This document shows, piece by piece, positions 24,319 through 37,384 of a stretch of 64,000 nucleotides of DNA. Position 1 is the first letter of the stretch. Each line of letters begins with the position of its first letter. Under the pieces are notes generated by a model. That model did not search any database and had not been told where the DNA came from. It worked only from the letters and a program-made list of their open reading frames with translations. Made by a program: the position numbers and the translations under genes. The stretch comes from Watersipora subatra (taxonomy: Eukaryota > Bryozoa > Gymnolaemata > Cheilostomatida > Watersiporidae): NCBI RefSeq assembly GCF_963576615.1, contig NC_088711.1, forward strand, positions 13,067,869 to 13,131,868. The letters are read 5' to 3'.

Positions 24319-25589
24319 CAGTAATACTTCAACTTACGAGTGCTCCAACGTACGAGAAACTTGAGATACGAGCCAGCTTTTAAGCAAGTTTTAGCACTAA
24401 CATACGAGCCATATTTGAGATACGAGCACGTGAGTCAGTTGCCAAGTATGCCGGAGGTGTTCTATGACAACAGCATCAATCTATATTTTTCAACTGCACA
24501 GGTTATACTTTTGTACCGTGTTTTTGTGCACGCTTTTCAGTGCAGAATTATGTGAATTAAAAGTACTGTGCGTAGACCGAAAGTTTGCCAGTAAAATGAA
24601 AAATAATGCAAAGAAAAAGAATGCAATTTTCCGTTTAATATCAAATGATAACAATTGATATTAAACGGAAAATTATTGAAAAATATGCGAAATGTGTATG
24701 CATGATTGAGCTAGCTCAGCAATATGACAGAAATACATCCACAATTATCAAACAGAAGGATTATATTCAGGGCATTTAGCTCGCAAAAGTACTAACCATA
24801 GTTTCTAAACGGCGCGGCGATCTTTACCACCGCTGATGGAGAGACCGCTCAGGCATTGGATATAAGATAAACAATTGGCCGATGACAGCGTAACTGAAAC
24901 GACGCTATTTGAAAAGGCCGTTGCTATCTATAAAAACTAAAAATAGACATTCGGACAAGTTGGCTAGTGGTCGTGCATTAAACCTTTGTGACGACACCTG
25001 TGTTCGTCCTAATCCCGACATGTTGAAAGGGCGACAAAGGCAAACGTCCTTAGATAGGTTCATCTTAAAACGGCCGGCTAGTCGTGAAAGCGAAACAAAG
25101 GAAAAATTAGCTAACTAGCGAGAAACTTCAAACTATGAACGCCGAAGAAATTTTAATTACGTTAAGTTAAAAATGAAAGCTTGCTTTTAGATTTGCTTCT
25201 AAGTTTGTCTTTTAAGACTTTGATAAAATCCAAATTTATCAAAGTCAACTGTTGTAATAAAAGATAACTTATATATCTCTCTCTGGCAAATGCTAGCGTT
25301 AGTTGCTATTGTATGTATTTAATTTTACATTTTAATTTAACACATTTCCTTGCATTATTTTTTATTTGTTGCTTTTTGAAAGCAAGTGGTAAGTTAGGAC
25401 AATAATCAACATGTTCTTTCTGTTACAATATCTTGTTTTGAGTGTTTTATTTGCATTTTACAGAGTATGGAAACCAATAAATATATATTTAATTGTTCTA
25501 TATATAAATAAATTGCACCAACATGCGAGTAAATTGACATACGAGCTCAGTCTCGGAACGCATTAAGCTCGTAAGTTGAAGTATGACTG
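24319..25589 (+). mobile_element. Deleted pogo/Tigger-type transposon
   Basis: Ends CAGTAATACTTCAACTTACGAG and, inverted, CAGTCATACTTCAACTTACGAG, each next to TA (24317-24318 and 25590-25591), as in the Tc1/mariner superfamily. Inside is a start of a CENP-B/pogo-like HTH (IDIKRKIIEKYAKC...ELAQQYDRNTSTI, about 24655-24750) and the typical tail of such transposases (see 24909). The catalytic middle is missing. A 50-base hairpin at about 24627-24676 (TTTCCGTTTAATATCAA and its inverse) repeats the start of the HTH region inverted. Confidence 0.82.
24909..25118 (+). pseudogene. C-terminal tail of a Tigger-type transposase
   Basis: The 69-codon frame ends with GRQRQTSLDRFILKRPAS, close to the RQTTLDRFF-type tail found in many pogo/Tigger proteins. 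Upstream frames are broken by stops and no DDE domain is visible, so it is a relic. The putative stop is at 25116-25118. Confidence 0.75.
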
Positions 25590-26002
25590 TATATCAAATT
25601 CTTTTAAGTAGTACGAAGCAGAAACTTCACATAAATTCTTTACGCTATGTGGAATTTACTTTATAGAAAGTATAGGGGTTATAGGAGCTGCTATAGTATA
25701 CCATATTCCTGCAAGTAAGTAACTATACGGTGTCACATCATCCTGACAAATGTATCCTAACGAGACCTCACACTATTGTCAATATATCTATATTTATGGA
25801 CCAACAAGCCGATTTTGAAATATTTTAAAGTTTTAAATAGCTAAGATTTTATGTAATGACATACTGAAATTTGAGGTATGTTATGTACATGTATGTACAT
25901 GTATGTATAGTACATGTAGTTTGGAAAACTTTGAAAGTTTTACTAAATTTTACGCGGGATTCTCATAAATCTTGCCTACATGCTAGCGGCTATGAAGTTT
26001 GA

Positions 26003-29000
26003 TTACTCACTTGTTGTAAGTTGAACTATTTGTATCTGTTTTGTGGTACCATACACATCAAGCACAGGCCAGAGAGGACCGTCGTGCAACCTAAAATTAT
26101 ATGCGCTGGGTTATAGCTGAAGGATAGTACCAACACTAATCGTTCCAACCAGTTCACACAAGTGATTCGAAATTGCCTGTGGCTTGTGTGTCGCAGTGAT
26201 TCATCCTACACTATTCTAGGGCTAAATACTTGTTTGCTATCCAATATCCAATAAAATTCACGCTTTTTCAGCCAAAAGAATTGATGATCTGGTATATGTT
26301 TACACGATTAATCCTCCAGCAGCAATTCTCTACATTAATAAAATAATACCACATTTAAATGATCACGTTTTTCATCAGTTCTATTTACTTACGGTATATT
26401 CTTAGCCACTGGCCCGTATTCCTCACCGTTTACTATTATATACAGATCGCCTTTCTTCCCATTCTTAGTGAACATCATGCCTAAATAAACAACCCAATAA
26501 CGCACAATGTCAATGGCTTTTGCAGTGTTTGGTGTTGTGCAGTTGAAATCAAATTGTCAGTAGTTACTGCAATTACACAATAACACTTTAATCTTGTACC
26601 AATATGTTAACAAAAAAAGTCAAACCAACTAAATTAAACTCCTTATTGTAATGGCAAATTCCATACACCGTAAAACTTGTATTTGAACGCCATGCTTTAT
26701 TTGAACGTCACCTCTAAGAAAGCGCCACTATAAGGGAAGGGCTGAAAAATAGGGCACCATGGCATTCAAATAAAAGGTTTTATGGTATGATAAAACCTAT
26801 AATCTTAGCCATACTATCAAATGTTTAAATGTATATTTCTAAAATCTTGTTGAAAAATTTCCATTCAAACTTTCAAACTTCAAGGCCGTTGAGTCATTTG
26901 GCAGACATTCCTGTTACGCCTGTAGAGAGTTTCAAGTGATTAAAGATTACAACTACCAAATCTAATTAGGGCAGCAAGCAGAGGATGTTACCGTTTTGCC
27001 AGATGCAGTTTATTTAGATAGAGCTATGTCATATCATTTAATACATTAAATTTATTTCTCTAATATTTACAATAAAATATTGAAATCATAATTATTAAAA
27101 AATTATACAAATAAATTTCAAAACACTTGACTTTTTCATTGCTATAATTTTCCCTGATGTTTGCTGCAAATACACTAGGTAACCAACTTTTTAATCTTGC
27201 TAATGATGTCATACACTACATTGTTTAGTTACCACTCATTAACACTTGGGCAATTGACAGCTTATGTTAGTTTGCAGTTGACCATTAATAATGCCAAGAG
27301 AAACCCATATCGACTTTTCCCCATTTCTAATATTCTGTCTTCCCTGTTTTACTTTTCCCCCGAGTTTATCTTTCTACGATGTTTACCTTTCCACGTTTTT
27401 ACTGTTCCCATGTATAATTACTCTCATGTTTACTTTCCAACATCTTTTTACACTATGAATTATCATGTTGCTAACCTATATATGTTTGAATCAAGAGTGA
27501 AAAGGTTCGATTTGCAATACTTAATTTAAATTATGAACAGTAGCTACATAAAACAATATTTGCTGAACTTCTTTATATATAATATTTCTAGTACAGGTAG
27601 CTTCTCGTCTTCAATAATGTCTAGTACAGGTGGCTTCTCATCTTCAATAATGTCTAGTACAGGTAGCTTCTCATCTTCAATAATGTCTAGTACAGGTAGC
27701 TTCTCGTCTACAATAATGTCTAGTACAGGTAGCTTCTCGTCTTCAATAATGTCTAGTACAGGTGGCTTCTCATCTTCAATAATGTCTAGTACAGGTAGCT
27801 TCTCGTCTTCAATAATGTCTAGTACAGGTAGCTTCTCATCTTCAATAATGAGTAGAATCATTCTGAAGACAAGTTTTAACTCTTACACTGCTCATTGACC
27901 GTGCTGTGATATCATAATTTTCTGAAACCTGACAAACGCTTTGAAAAATCACAAATATTCAAAGCATACACCAATATAAAAAAATTTTTTTAGCCGTCCC
28001 TGTTACCTTCATTGTCGTTCTCTGGCTGCCTCTCTTCGCAGCCTTCTTCGCTTGTCCACATTGTGGGTAAGAAATTAAGGATATGTACTAACGACAATAC
28101 GTTTTTTAATTTTAAATCTAGAATTCCTTAAAAAGATTATTCACGTGTTTTGGAACAAAAAAAAATTGGAAGGTCTTTTGTTTGCAAAGGTTAATTAAAT
28201 TTGTGCAAAACTATATAGAGCCTTTGTATATGTGATACCATAATTTCCTGATGCATGACAAACACTTTGAAACAATACAAACACATGTACGTGTATTAAA
28301 CAGTATTGAGATTCTTCTAATTTATTCCTATCATAATACTGAAGACATGGCACATGACCAACTAACGGACACACTAGTATCCTGGCAGTCAGTGTGTTAT
28401 GGGTGATCATCAGGTGTGCAGATGCAGCAGAGAATAAGCATCTACAGAGTTATTTTGAAACACCTACATCAATCGACCGCCTGCTAGAATATTGCAATGT
28501 TCGAATCCCGATTATAACAATATTTTATCTCAACCCGTAACCGTGGTTTTCGAGATGTCGCTGAGACACGTAATCTTTTGAGCATATATGCTCACTATAA
28601 TGTGTTTTTTATTCACCAAGATTTTTTTAAGCGTTTTTGAACATCAAAAAATAAGATCTTGTTTGATTAAAATCTGGTGAAACGATATACAGTCTTTGTA
28701 TCTGTGATATCATATTTATTCTTATCTAATTACTGAAGAGCATGATACATGGCTAAGTACCACTCGCTAGTATCCTGACAGTCTAGGGTGCGGTGAGTGA
28801 TCACGGAGACCGACTACAGGCAAAGTTTTTATTAAACCTCTAAACCTAGGTGTTCCAATGGCCCTGGTGATGGAGCATTGGTGTTCCAATGGCCCTGGTG
28901 ATGGAGCATTGTGATTGGTCTACCAAGCTGAATGCTACGAGTTTGAATCATGCTTACAACAGTCTCGTTATCTCCCCCTGTAACCATAACTTATCTCCCC

Positions 29001-32000
29001 CTGTAACCATAACTTATCTCCCCTGTAAGCGTGACACACGGCGAATGGACGAACCCGCTATCGAATTAATGTATAGAAGATGAAACAAATTATGTAACTA
29101 CTAACTTTCTGAATACCCAACGTAGTGCCATCTACAGAGGATACTCCTACAACGTAAATAATTTGTTCCAAACATTTTATAGGGATTTTACATTATAGGT
29201 ACATTTTTAGAATACATTATTGGTTTTTATCAACGACTCTTCTCTTTTTACTTGGTTTAAAGTTTATTATTGCAGTAATCTTAAGTTAAGGGAAGCGCAA
29301 ACCCTCCATGTCAATTTAAATTGATTTGTTCTAGACAGCAAGGTCTATGCTGCAAGAAAAGAATATGGTATGTCTATAATAAAGCAACCATATATACACT
29401 ATATCGTAAGAGTGGTGTCTGTCTGCCCATCCATTTTGATCCGATGCCAAAGTTAGAGATTACAATTAAGGATTCATTTCAATGAGACCCAACTAGTGAC
29501 ATTCAGAATAGTAAACTGTCACACCTGCACCAACCGATCACCTTCAAGTATTTCTGTACAATGGTGCAGTGCAGCTACTCAATCTCTGTGCTTTATCGGT
29601 ACACATGACAATCTCTCACGGCAGCCTAGACTGCGAGGCTACTATTATATATAATAGAAATATCCCTATACATCGTTTTCCACAAAATGGGGCTATCTCT
29701 GTGATTCTCGTCATTTAAATCGAATTTGAAAACTCGCACCAATATGATGCTTTACTCTATATGGAAATATTTATGTAATACGATGCAAAAACTTAACATA
29801 AATTCTTTACGTTAAAGGAGATTTATGTGATAGGAGTGTTTACTGTATATGCATCGGCCATCTTTCTTACCTATACGGCTTCCTAGATCTGTAGGTAGCA
29901 ACTGAGAATCCTGATTTGTTGCAGTAGCAGATTGTTTGGAAAGAGTGAGCAATGATCGTTTAAGGGTGCCACAGGATGTTCTTATCAACTCTCCGTCACC
30001 TGCAAGGAAGTTTACCATGTGAAATGAATGGCTGTAAATATTGGAGTACGTACCAGTAGCGCCTGACAACAGTACCAGTAGCCTGTTGTGTGATGCAAAC
30101 TGAGGTTGGACTTGGCTAACATTTCTTGCCTTTTTGACTAATATGGATAAATGTCTGACAGCGCCTGACGTTAGACAGAGTACTCTGACAGGTAGTGTTA
30201 TGTTGGTATTGAAATCATTTAAAACATTCTACCATTTGTCAAGTATAACCTATAGATTACTAGTTCAACCTTAAAAGGAGTCTGCCTGGTAATAGTAATA
30301 AAGATCAAGTGAGGTCATCTAAAACAACAAAGGATGAAAGCTTTTATTTGTTCATAGAAAACTTTGGCATAATATTTTCAACAGACAAATCAAGTTTATA
30401 TATACCGATATATATAATCTGCTTAAGAAATTTGATAGGAGAAATGAATCTATACTTGTAGTTTACCAGGTAGTGTACAAGTAGAAGTAGCAACCCGCAA
30501 GCAATTTTAAAGTAACACTCAACCTAGGCCCTTCAGTGGACACAGTATATCACAATGTAATCTCGGATACAGAGATAGACCACTCACTTGTCTTGGTTAA
30601 TTGGCCTGACATAAGAACACCCAGTTTTTATTTGCACTCTATCATCTGTAATGCATATCATTCAAATATTTGGTTCGCCGTGCCGCTTGTTTATCTTTTC
30701 AACAATATGAAAAAAGAAGTGGCAAGATCATGTGGGTCGAAACAACCATTGTGGCCTTTTACACAGTTTTAAAATCAAGCTAGTCCAACTGTTCATTGAA
30801 GAAAGTATTAAAACTAATGAGCTTGCAGGCTAATGGCTCGCTATTTTGTTTGTTCATATCACTGTCACTTTCTGCATATATGATCCTCTTCATTGTCATG
30901 TAAGAGGGTCATGTATGCACCTATTCCAATATTTCCAATACAGAAGAAGCAAAAGGCGAGGAGAGACAAAGTGAAAAACCTTTTTGGTCATATGGACCAT
31001 GTCCCTAGACCTATGTCCCTAGACCTATATTCCTAGATCTATGTCCATAGACCAATGTCCCTAGACCTATGTCCCTAGACCTATATCCTTAGACCTGGCC
31101 CTACATCGATGTCTCTAGACCTATATCCCTAAACCTATGTCCCTAGACCTATGTCCCTAAACCTATGTCCATAGACCTACATGTATGTCCCTAGACCTAT
31201 TTCCCTAAACCTATGTTCCTAGACTTATGTGCCTAGACCTAAATCCCTAGACCTAAATCCCTAGGTTGCTAGAATTATAAACAAAATCATGACGCTTATT
31301 TTCACCTAGCCTAGCACTAAGGCTAGAGTTACTGTATATAGCTAGTGTGAACCATGACTTGCGATATTATGTCGAACTTGAATTGCATCAGTGTGAACTA
31401 ACACATCTAATTGCCGTTTGTCTATTTCAAACAAGAATAATAATGTATTTAATAGCATTCTAGCTATCTAGCATTCTAGCTATCTAGCATTGAACTCACC
31501 TAATATTGATTGACGAGGTGGGTTTCCTGGTTCCTGGTCCATATCGGGTAAATCATCATCTCTGAATATATATTTGTGTGTCTTAGTAATGGCCATAATC
31601 CATGACTTGCCTGTCAATTGCCATCCGATCAATAGACAAAGAAAGTGCTAAAGCAATAGAACCGATTATGATGTAAAATGTAAACAAAATCTATTTTTAT
31701 GAAATATCAACTTAGCATACAACGAATAATTCTGATCAAGTTGAAACTAGAAGAGCCAAACCAGATACTGATCCGACATATGATCTTCGCTAAACGCTAA
31801 TTACACCCTGAGCAAGATACCTTGTGCCGCATTGTTTATGTTTGTTATAAAATATGAAATTATTTGTTAACTTTTTAAGACAAGATTATATATATATTCA
31901 ACTTCAATTGGTAATGTTAGTAAATAGAAGTACTACGCTGTGTTCTTGGCCCATAATTCAATTTTTAATGATGTAAATGCAACACGCAAACAAATACATT

Positions 32001-35000
32001 TATATCTCCACAAAAATGAGATCAGTATATTTGCTGAATTTATCAGTTATGTTGCTCAGATATGAATAAAAGTAATTCGTCAGTATAAAAATTTGATATA
32101 TTAGAAAACTGTAATCTTGCTAAAAACCATCACGCTGAAGCGCTTTATAAATCAGCCACCCTCAATCTTGTAGAAAAATCTTGTACTATAATAAGACCGA
32201 TGTTCCATAAAGTTAAATAATTCTCACGCTGCCTACAACTTATTTAATGTGAACAAACAGGCCCAAGGCTCAAATTAGTAACTCAAGAACGCACGCATCA
32301 AGGACAATTGTTGCCCTCAATGAATGTGTTGTTCATGGATTGCTGTCGTGAAAGCAGCGAAACATTTTGCAGTGAAAATAAAAGAAATTGCAAGCAATGC
32401 TTAATACTAGTTCATTAGATATTTATATCTAGTGATAACAACTCACAGCTTATCATATTTGTTAGTCTGGTAAGTAGAGGTACTATTACCATCCTCAATA
32501 GTAGACTGTAGAAAGTATCATAGGTTTCAGTCTAGTTTAGGAAAAGATGAGCAGATACCATTCCAGATACTCAACCATGATATTGGTGCAGATACCGTTA
32601 TTGATACTAAGATAGGACATCTCTACTTAACATATGATGAACTCAGATACACACCGCTAATATACACACCTTGTGATTAAATTGACCAGAACTGATATGA
32701 TGTTGTAAAGATTTGCCGCTTCAAAACAAAAGTTTAGATGAATTCATTAGAACATAAAATGCTAGAAAGGTAAACTACATATTTAAATATGGCCAACATC
32801 GTGACATCACGATGGCATCGCGTTCATCATACACAAAAACAATTATTTTCTCTATCAAAATAGGTTCATAGGATAGGACTTAATGTTAGAGGAGCAATTA
32901 GGTTAATATACATAGTAGTCCTATAAGCTAGTTCAGATGAGGACAAATGTTCAGTCAAACCTAGGACAAAACCTTGTAACAAAATTTGTTTGGGTCAAAT
33001 GATGGATTTGTCAAGGATTTATGAAGATCGATTTATGAAGATAAAATTGTTAGAGGAGAGGAGATCAATATGATTGGGTTGTTAGAGTCTTTGTTGCCTC
33101 CCTATTGGATGAAGCTAGATCGGTACTACGGGTTAATCGTTTGGTGGGAAAGCAAGCCGTACCAATGCAATTTGTAGTCTATGACACAGAGTGTAATAAT
33201 AAATTGATAGGGATAATTAAAGATGGCTCAATTGAAAATTTACCCGATTCTAAATGAAAGCATAGCAAAATAATATATACCCTAAGACACTTTTATTTCG
33301 CTAGTATTTAGTTTCGTGAGTAGCACACAGAGTAAAATTTCGCTGCAACTTAATTTCGCGGCTCTGATGAATGCAAAAATATTGTGATGTGAAAATAAAT
33401 GCAGTGGAAAAAAAACAGATTACATTCATCAGGTCCAGTTCACTAATAAGAAAAAAAATTCAATTTGGGACTAGTTCGTATTTGTAAACCGCAGGTTGAA
33501 ATGTGTGGGTGAGATCGATAATTCAATTTGATCACTTGTTGCCATTTGTTTCTTGGACTATCAATGACGTCTAGGTCCCTCACGCCGTGACTTTCACACT
33601 CGAATCCCAAGAAGAAGAAAATAGATAGGTAACAACCAACTTCACAACCAAAACTGTATAACCCTTTCGCTGCCAGAAACGCATTTATGCGTTTTCTAGG
33701 GGCCACTGCCATAAACGCATTTTTGGACTTTCTCAGCAATTGCGTGGTAACCTGATTTTATTATTCGTTGACCACATAACCCACGGTCTTTAAGAGTTTT
33801 ATGAAATTGACTGTGTTGTCCGAAGATTTCTCTATAAAATCAGCCTAAAACAACGAAGCAATTTTAAACTTTTGTTTGAGAATTTCTAATCTAAAAACAA
33901 ACATTTTTCTGTGAGTTCATTAACTACCGCGCGCGAGTCATAAAACAGGTAATTAGTTGCTGATGACATTATAGCCAATTAAGATTTAGATTTTCGTGAT
34001 TATACAGATAATTAAAGTAGCAGCACCGTCTCTGACAGTGGTGAAAGTAATAGTTTTGTAAGAGTAAGGAACATTGTGGAGGATCGTTTTAGCTTTGGAT
34101 CGATCGTAGCTTTACATAGCTTTATCATCGCGCACAAGTAGAGAAACATTGAATTTTTGGATAGCAATATTGGTTAAAATGTTGGCAAAATAAAATTTGT
34201 AACAAAAATGTTCTAGATAGAGATCGAACTTGAACAAATACTGTATACATATCATGAAGCAATATCGGCAATTTCGGCAAAATGGCTGGCACTAGGCCGA
34301 TAGCGAAATTGTACATGGTTGGCAGTGAAAAAGATAATGTGGTTGAACCTGATGAGGGTTGATATTGTATTTGGTTGGTAATAAAATTCATCACTACAAT
34401 AATTATTCTTCAATTTTATGACTTCACCTACCAGACTTGCATCCTCATCAGTTACAAATTCGGCGACTAAACTGATATCATCTTAATTTGCTTTGCCATG
34501 CTGCTCAGTCGGTGTATTAGCTATAATGAGTTTACCAGAAACTTTCCATTGAGCCCAACCACAGGCGAAAATTGTCTGCATTTCTAATAAGACGATACTA
34601 TTGTGGATATCAATGAACAAAGCTATTTAATTTTGCGTTTTCGCTCGTTCGTTATGATAGTTTAGTTTCGCTCATGAAATTTTTGCGAGAGGATGACACC
34701 GCGAAAATGCGAAAGTTAGATGACGCGAATACATAAGTGTCCTAGGGTATTATATATAATTATATATATGGCCAGAAAAACTCTGAGATCCGACTACCCA
34801 GACAAAACACTTAACCACTTACATTTACAAAACACTAAAGCATTACTTTAAGTAAATGTCCTGGTGTCAACTAGGTATGTAACATTTAACATCAAGAAGG
34901 GAAATGGTAACCTGGGATGTCTGTCATGACTCACCAAGCGATGTGATGAAATCTGGTAGAGCGTATTGCGGCAGTTTAAATCGTGTATTCGGATTGTGCT

Positions 35001-37384
35001 GTGTCAGTCCAATCCTCAGGTGACCGCTCCATCCCTTCTGGTTGCTCAGGATCTCAACCAAAAATATTTCTCTCTGAAACCAAGTGATCACGTACCTTAA
35101 GACACCATGGTCGTCAAGCTATTTAGTTATGGGTGCCATGGTCACTCGCTCATCACACTCGTGTGCTGGATCATTCATTCCCAATTATCCTAACAGCTAC
35201 ATTCATCTTTGTTGTAACACTAGTAGAGGTTTGGCTACACACACTGACAAAATACATGTGGTGCGTAGCCAACACAAGGGCATAGCATTATTGATGCATC
35301 GTGTAGAAATGGACATCTTGGACTATGTCAGTAGAGAGAAAAGCTATGCATCTGTAATTTGCGGAAATGGTTTCTTCTAACAGCCGTAACCTTGATTCTA
35401 TTTTGTTTTCCAACGCAAACTAGTTTGCTTTAATATTCACTTCAGAACAGCAATAACAACCTGGCTTCACAAAAACAAGTACTTCTATATGGACAAAAAT
35501 ATGTTCATTTGTAAAAAATGTGTTGGGCTACCAGTGCAAATTGGAACTGTTCCTTCATTTGTAAAAAATGTGTTGGCTACCAGTGCAAATTGGAACTGTT
35601 CCTTCAATTGTAAGAGATGTGTTGGCTACTTGTGCAAATAGGAACTGTTCCTTCATTTGTAACAGATGTGTTGGCTACCAGTGCTAATTGGAACTGTCCC
35701 TTCATTTGTAAGAGATATGTTGGCTACCAGTGCTAATAGGAACTGTTCCTTCATTTGTAAAAAATGTGTTGGCTACCAGTGCCAATTGGAACTGTTCCTT
35801 CATTTGTAAAAAATGTGTTGGCTACCAGTGCAAATTGGAACTGTTCCTTCAATTGTAAGAGATGTGTTGGCTACTTGTGCAAATAGGAACTGTTCCTTCA
35901 TTTGTAACAGATGTGTTGGCTACCAGTGCTAATTGGAACTGTCCCTTCATTTGTAAGAGATGTGTTGGCTACTTGTGCAAATAGGAACTGTTCCTTCATT
36001 TGTAACAGATGTGTTGGCTACCAGTGCTAATTGGAACTGTCCCTTCAATTGTAAGAGATGTGTTGGCTACTTGTGCAAATAGGAACTGTTCCTTCATTTG
36101 TAACAGATGTGTTGGCTACCAGTGCTAATTGGAACTGTCCCTTCATTTGTAAGAGATGTGTTGGCTACTTGTGCAAATAGGAACTGTTCCTTCATTTGTA
36201 ACAGATGTGTTGGCTACCAGTGCTAATTGGAACTGTCCCTTCATTTGTAAGAGATATGTTGGCTACCAGTGCTAATAGGAACTGTTCCTTTATTTGTAAG
36301 AGATGTGTTGGCTACCAGTGCTAATAGGAACTGTTCCTTCATTTGTAAGAGATGCGTTGGCTACCAGTGCTAATAGGAACTGTTCCTTCATTTGTAAGAG
36401 ATGCGTTGGCTACCAGTGCTAATTGGAACTGTTCCCTCATTTGTAAGAGATGTGTTGGCTACCAGTGCAAATAGGAACTGTTGCCAAAACCTTTCAGATA
36501 ATTCTTCCACTAATTCATTCTATTGAAATGCGTTTTTTACACAGTTTAATTCATGTTGTAAACAAAAATTTTTTTGTACTTTCCTGTTCAACTATTAATA
36601 TGTTGGTTTTTTGAGTAAAAATATAATAATGTAAAATCTGCACAAAAACATTGTTATCACAAATTACTGATGATCCTTATTAAATAATAGATATGTTGAT
36701 GATGTTTGAAAAACAGCGATGGAAAACCAGCAAGGACGGCATGGCTTTTACGCAACTGTGGGCAACTTTCACTGGTCAATCTACATTTTTCACGGTGATG
36801 TGCGTGTGTGTGCGTGCGCATGACAGAATGCATACCTGTTGGCTACGCATTCTGTCAGTGAGTAGGCAATAGCACTTACAATTCACGTCTCCAAAATAAT
36901 GACAAAGCTGTAATTAGCAAACATTAGAGGTTATCCTCAGAATACATAATGAGTACTGTTTGCTAAATACAGCGCTCATTACAATACATATTGATATATT
37001 ATAGTTGCAAACCTCCAACACTTACAAATAACAAAATATTAGGTAGGTGAACTTACGACATACCCTACTTAAGCTATAAATTAACTTACTGTATGCTAAT
37101 AACTTTGTGTTAATCTTATGTTACTACGTAATGACGATTAAGGAATGAAGACTACATATGCAGTCGATTGATATTAACAAGATACAAAGAAAAGCCAAAC
37201 TGTCTGATTTAGAGGTCACCAAAACACTCACTTGGTTTAGAGGTCGGTCACCAAAACAAAGGCCATGGGCGTAGCTACATGTCCGAGTGGCTGTGTTTCC
37301 ATCATCTGATATATGAATATTTTGACCGTGGTGAGAATGGAAGCGCATCGGTTGCATCTCTAAACATAGAATACGTTGAACCAT
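26003..37384 (-). CDS. NEURL2: Neuralized-like protein with one NHR domain (NEURL2-type)
   Basis: Exons on the minus strand: 37384-37232, 35073-34935, 31610-31500, 29999-29871, 26480-26393 and 26090-26003; every phase matches, giving 235 residues. The NHR domain fills the product: [11 protein letters not shown] and [12 protein letters not shown], then [58 protein letters not shown] and WPVLDVYG...IQIVQL. The order and spacing match vertebrate NEURL2, the muscle ubiquitin-ligase adaptor (Ozz) built of NHR plus SOCS box. Here TTSE-stop follows the NHR and no SOCS box was found. The last exon ends across a strong GTGAGT (26010-26005), so a further exon may exist. Start could be residue 1, 10 or 13; an acceptor-like TATGTTTAG precedes residue 10. 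Introns hold three minisatellites and several MITEs. Confidence 0.87.
26667..26786. mobile_element. 120-bp MITE with ACCGTAAAAC termini
   Basis: Left ACCGTAAAACTTGTATTTGA and right TCAAATAAAAGGTTTTATGGT are inverted copies. It lies in an intron of the NEURL2-like gene. Confidence 0.7.
27590..27850. repeat. 33-bp minisatellite
   Basis: About eight units of TCTAGTACAGGTAGCTTCTC plus CGTCTTCAATAATG. Because 33 is a multiple of three, both strands stay open ([10 protein letters not shown] repeats on plus, [11 protein letters not shown] on minus). It lies in the intron between exons 4 and 5 of the NEURL2-like gene, so I do not call it coding. Confidence 0.9.
28200..28810. repeat. Two partial copies of one dispersed sequence
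   Basis: TTTGTATNTGTGATAYCATA, AATTACTGAAGA/ATACTGAAGA, CATGRYACATG and CTAGTATCCTG recur at about 28215-28400 and 28690-28790, with a shorter relative near 27905. It is intronic in the NEURL2-like gene. Nothing coding is seen. Confidence 0.5.
28847..29026. repeat. Short local tandem duplications
   Basis: GTGTTCCAATGGCCCTGGTG and the following 11 bases occur twice in a row (about 28850-28911). TTATCTCCCCCTGTAACCATAAC is then repeated nearly three times (about 28967-29030). Confidence 0.75.
29130..29870 (+). repeat. Dispersed repeat, second copy
   Basis: Matches the sequence at 23690-24318 plus 25590-25690. It is uninterrupted here, which shows that the Tigger element inserted into the other copy. 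It abuts exon 4 of the NEURL2-like gene. Confidence 0.55.
30990..31264. repeat. 14-bp minisatellite
   Basis: About 19 units of CCTAGACCTATGTC with small variations. It lies in the intron between exons 3 and 4 of the NEURL2-like gene. Confidence 0.9.
33280..34747. mobile_element. 1.47-kb element with CCCTAAGACACTT termini, TA-flanked
   Basis: Left CCCTAAGACACTTTTATTTCGC and right (inverted) CCCTAGGACACTTATGTATTCGC are paired, with TA on both outer sides. Subterminal sequence is rich in TTTCGC/GCGAAA. A smaller inverted pair, CGCTGCCA near 33668 and TGGCAGTG near 34318, marks a possible nested element (about 33660-34336). No transposase is seen. Confidence 0.68.
35500..36482. repeat. 47-bp minisatellite with dimer structure
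   Basis: About 21 units built on TTCATTTGTAAGAGATGTGT plus TGGCTACCAGTGCTAATTGGAACTG. Between about 35600 and 36240 two unit types (CTTGTGCAAATAGG and CCAGTGCTAATTGG) alternate as a higher-order dimer of about 94 bp. It lies in the first intron of the NEURL2-like gene. Confidence 0.92.

Noticed and set aside
27544-27861. 105-codon minus-strand acidic repeat protein
   Set aside because: A 33-bp minisatellite is open in several frames by arithmetic; no splice or start context supports a gene.
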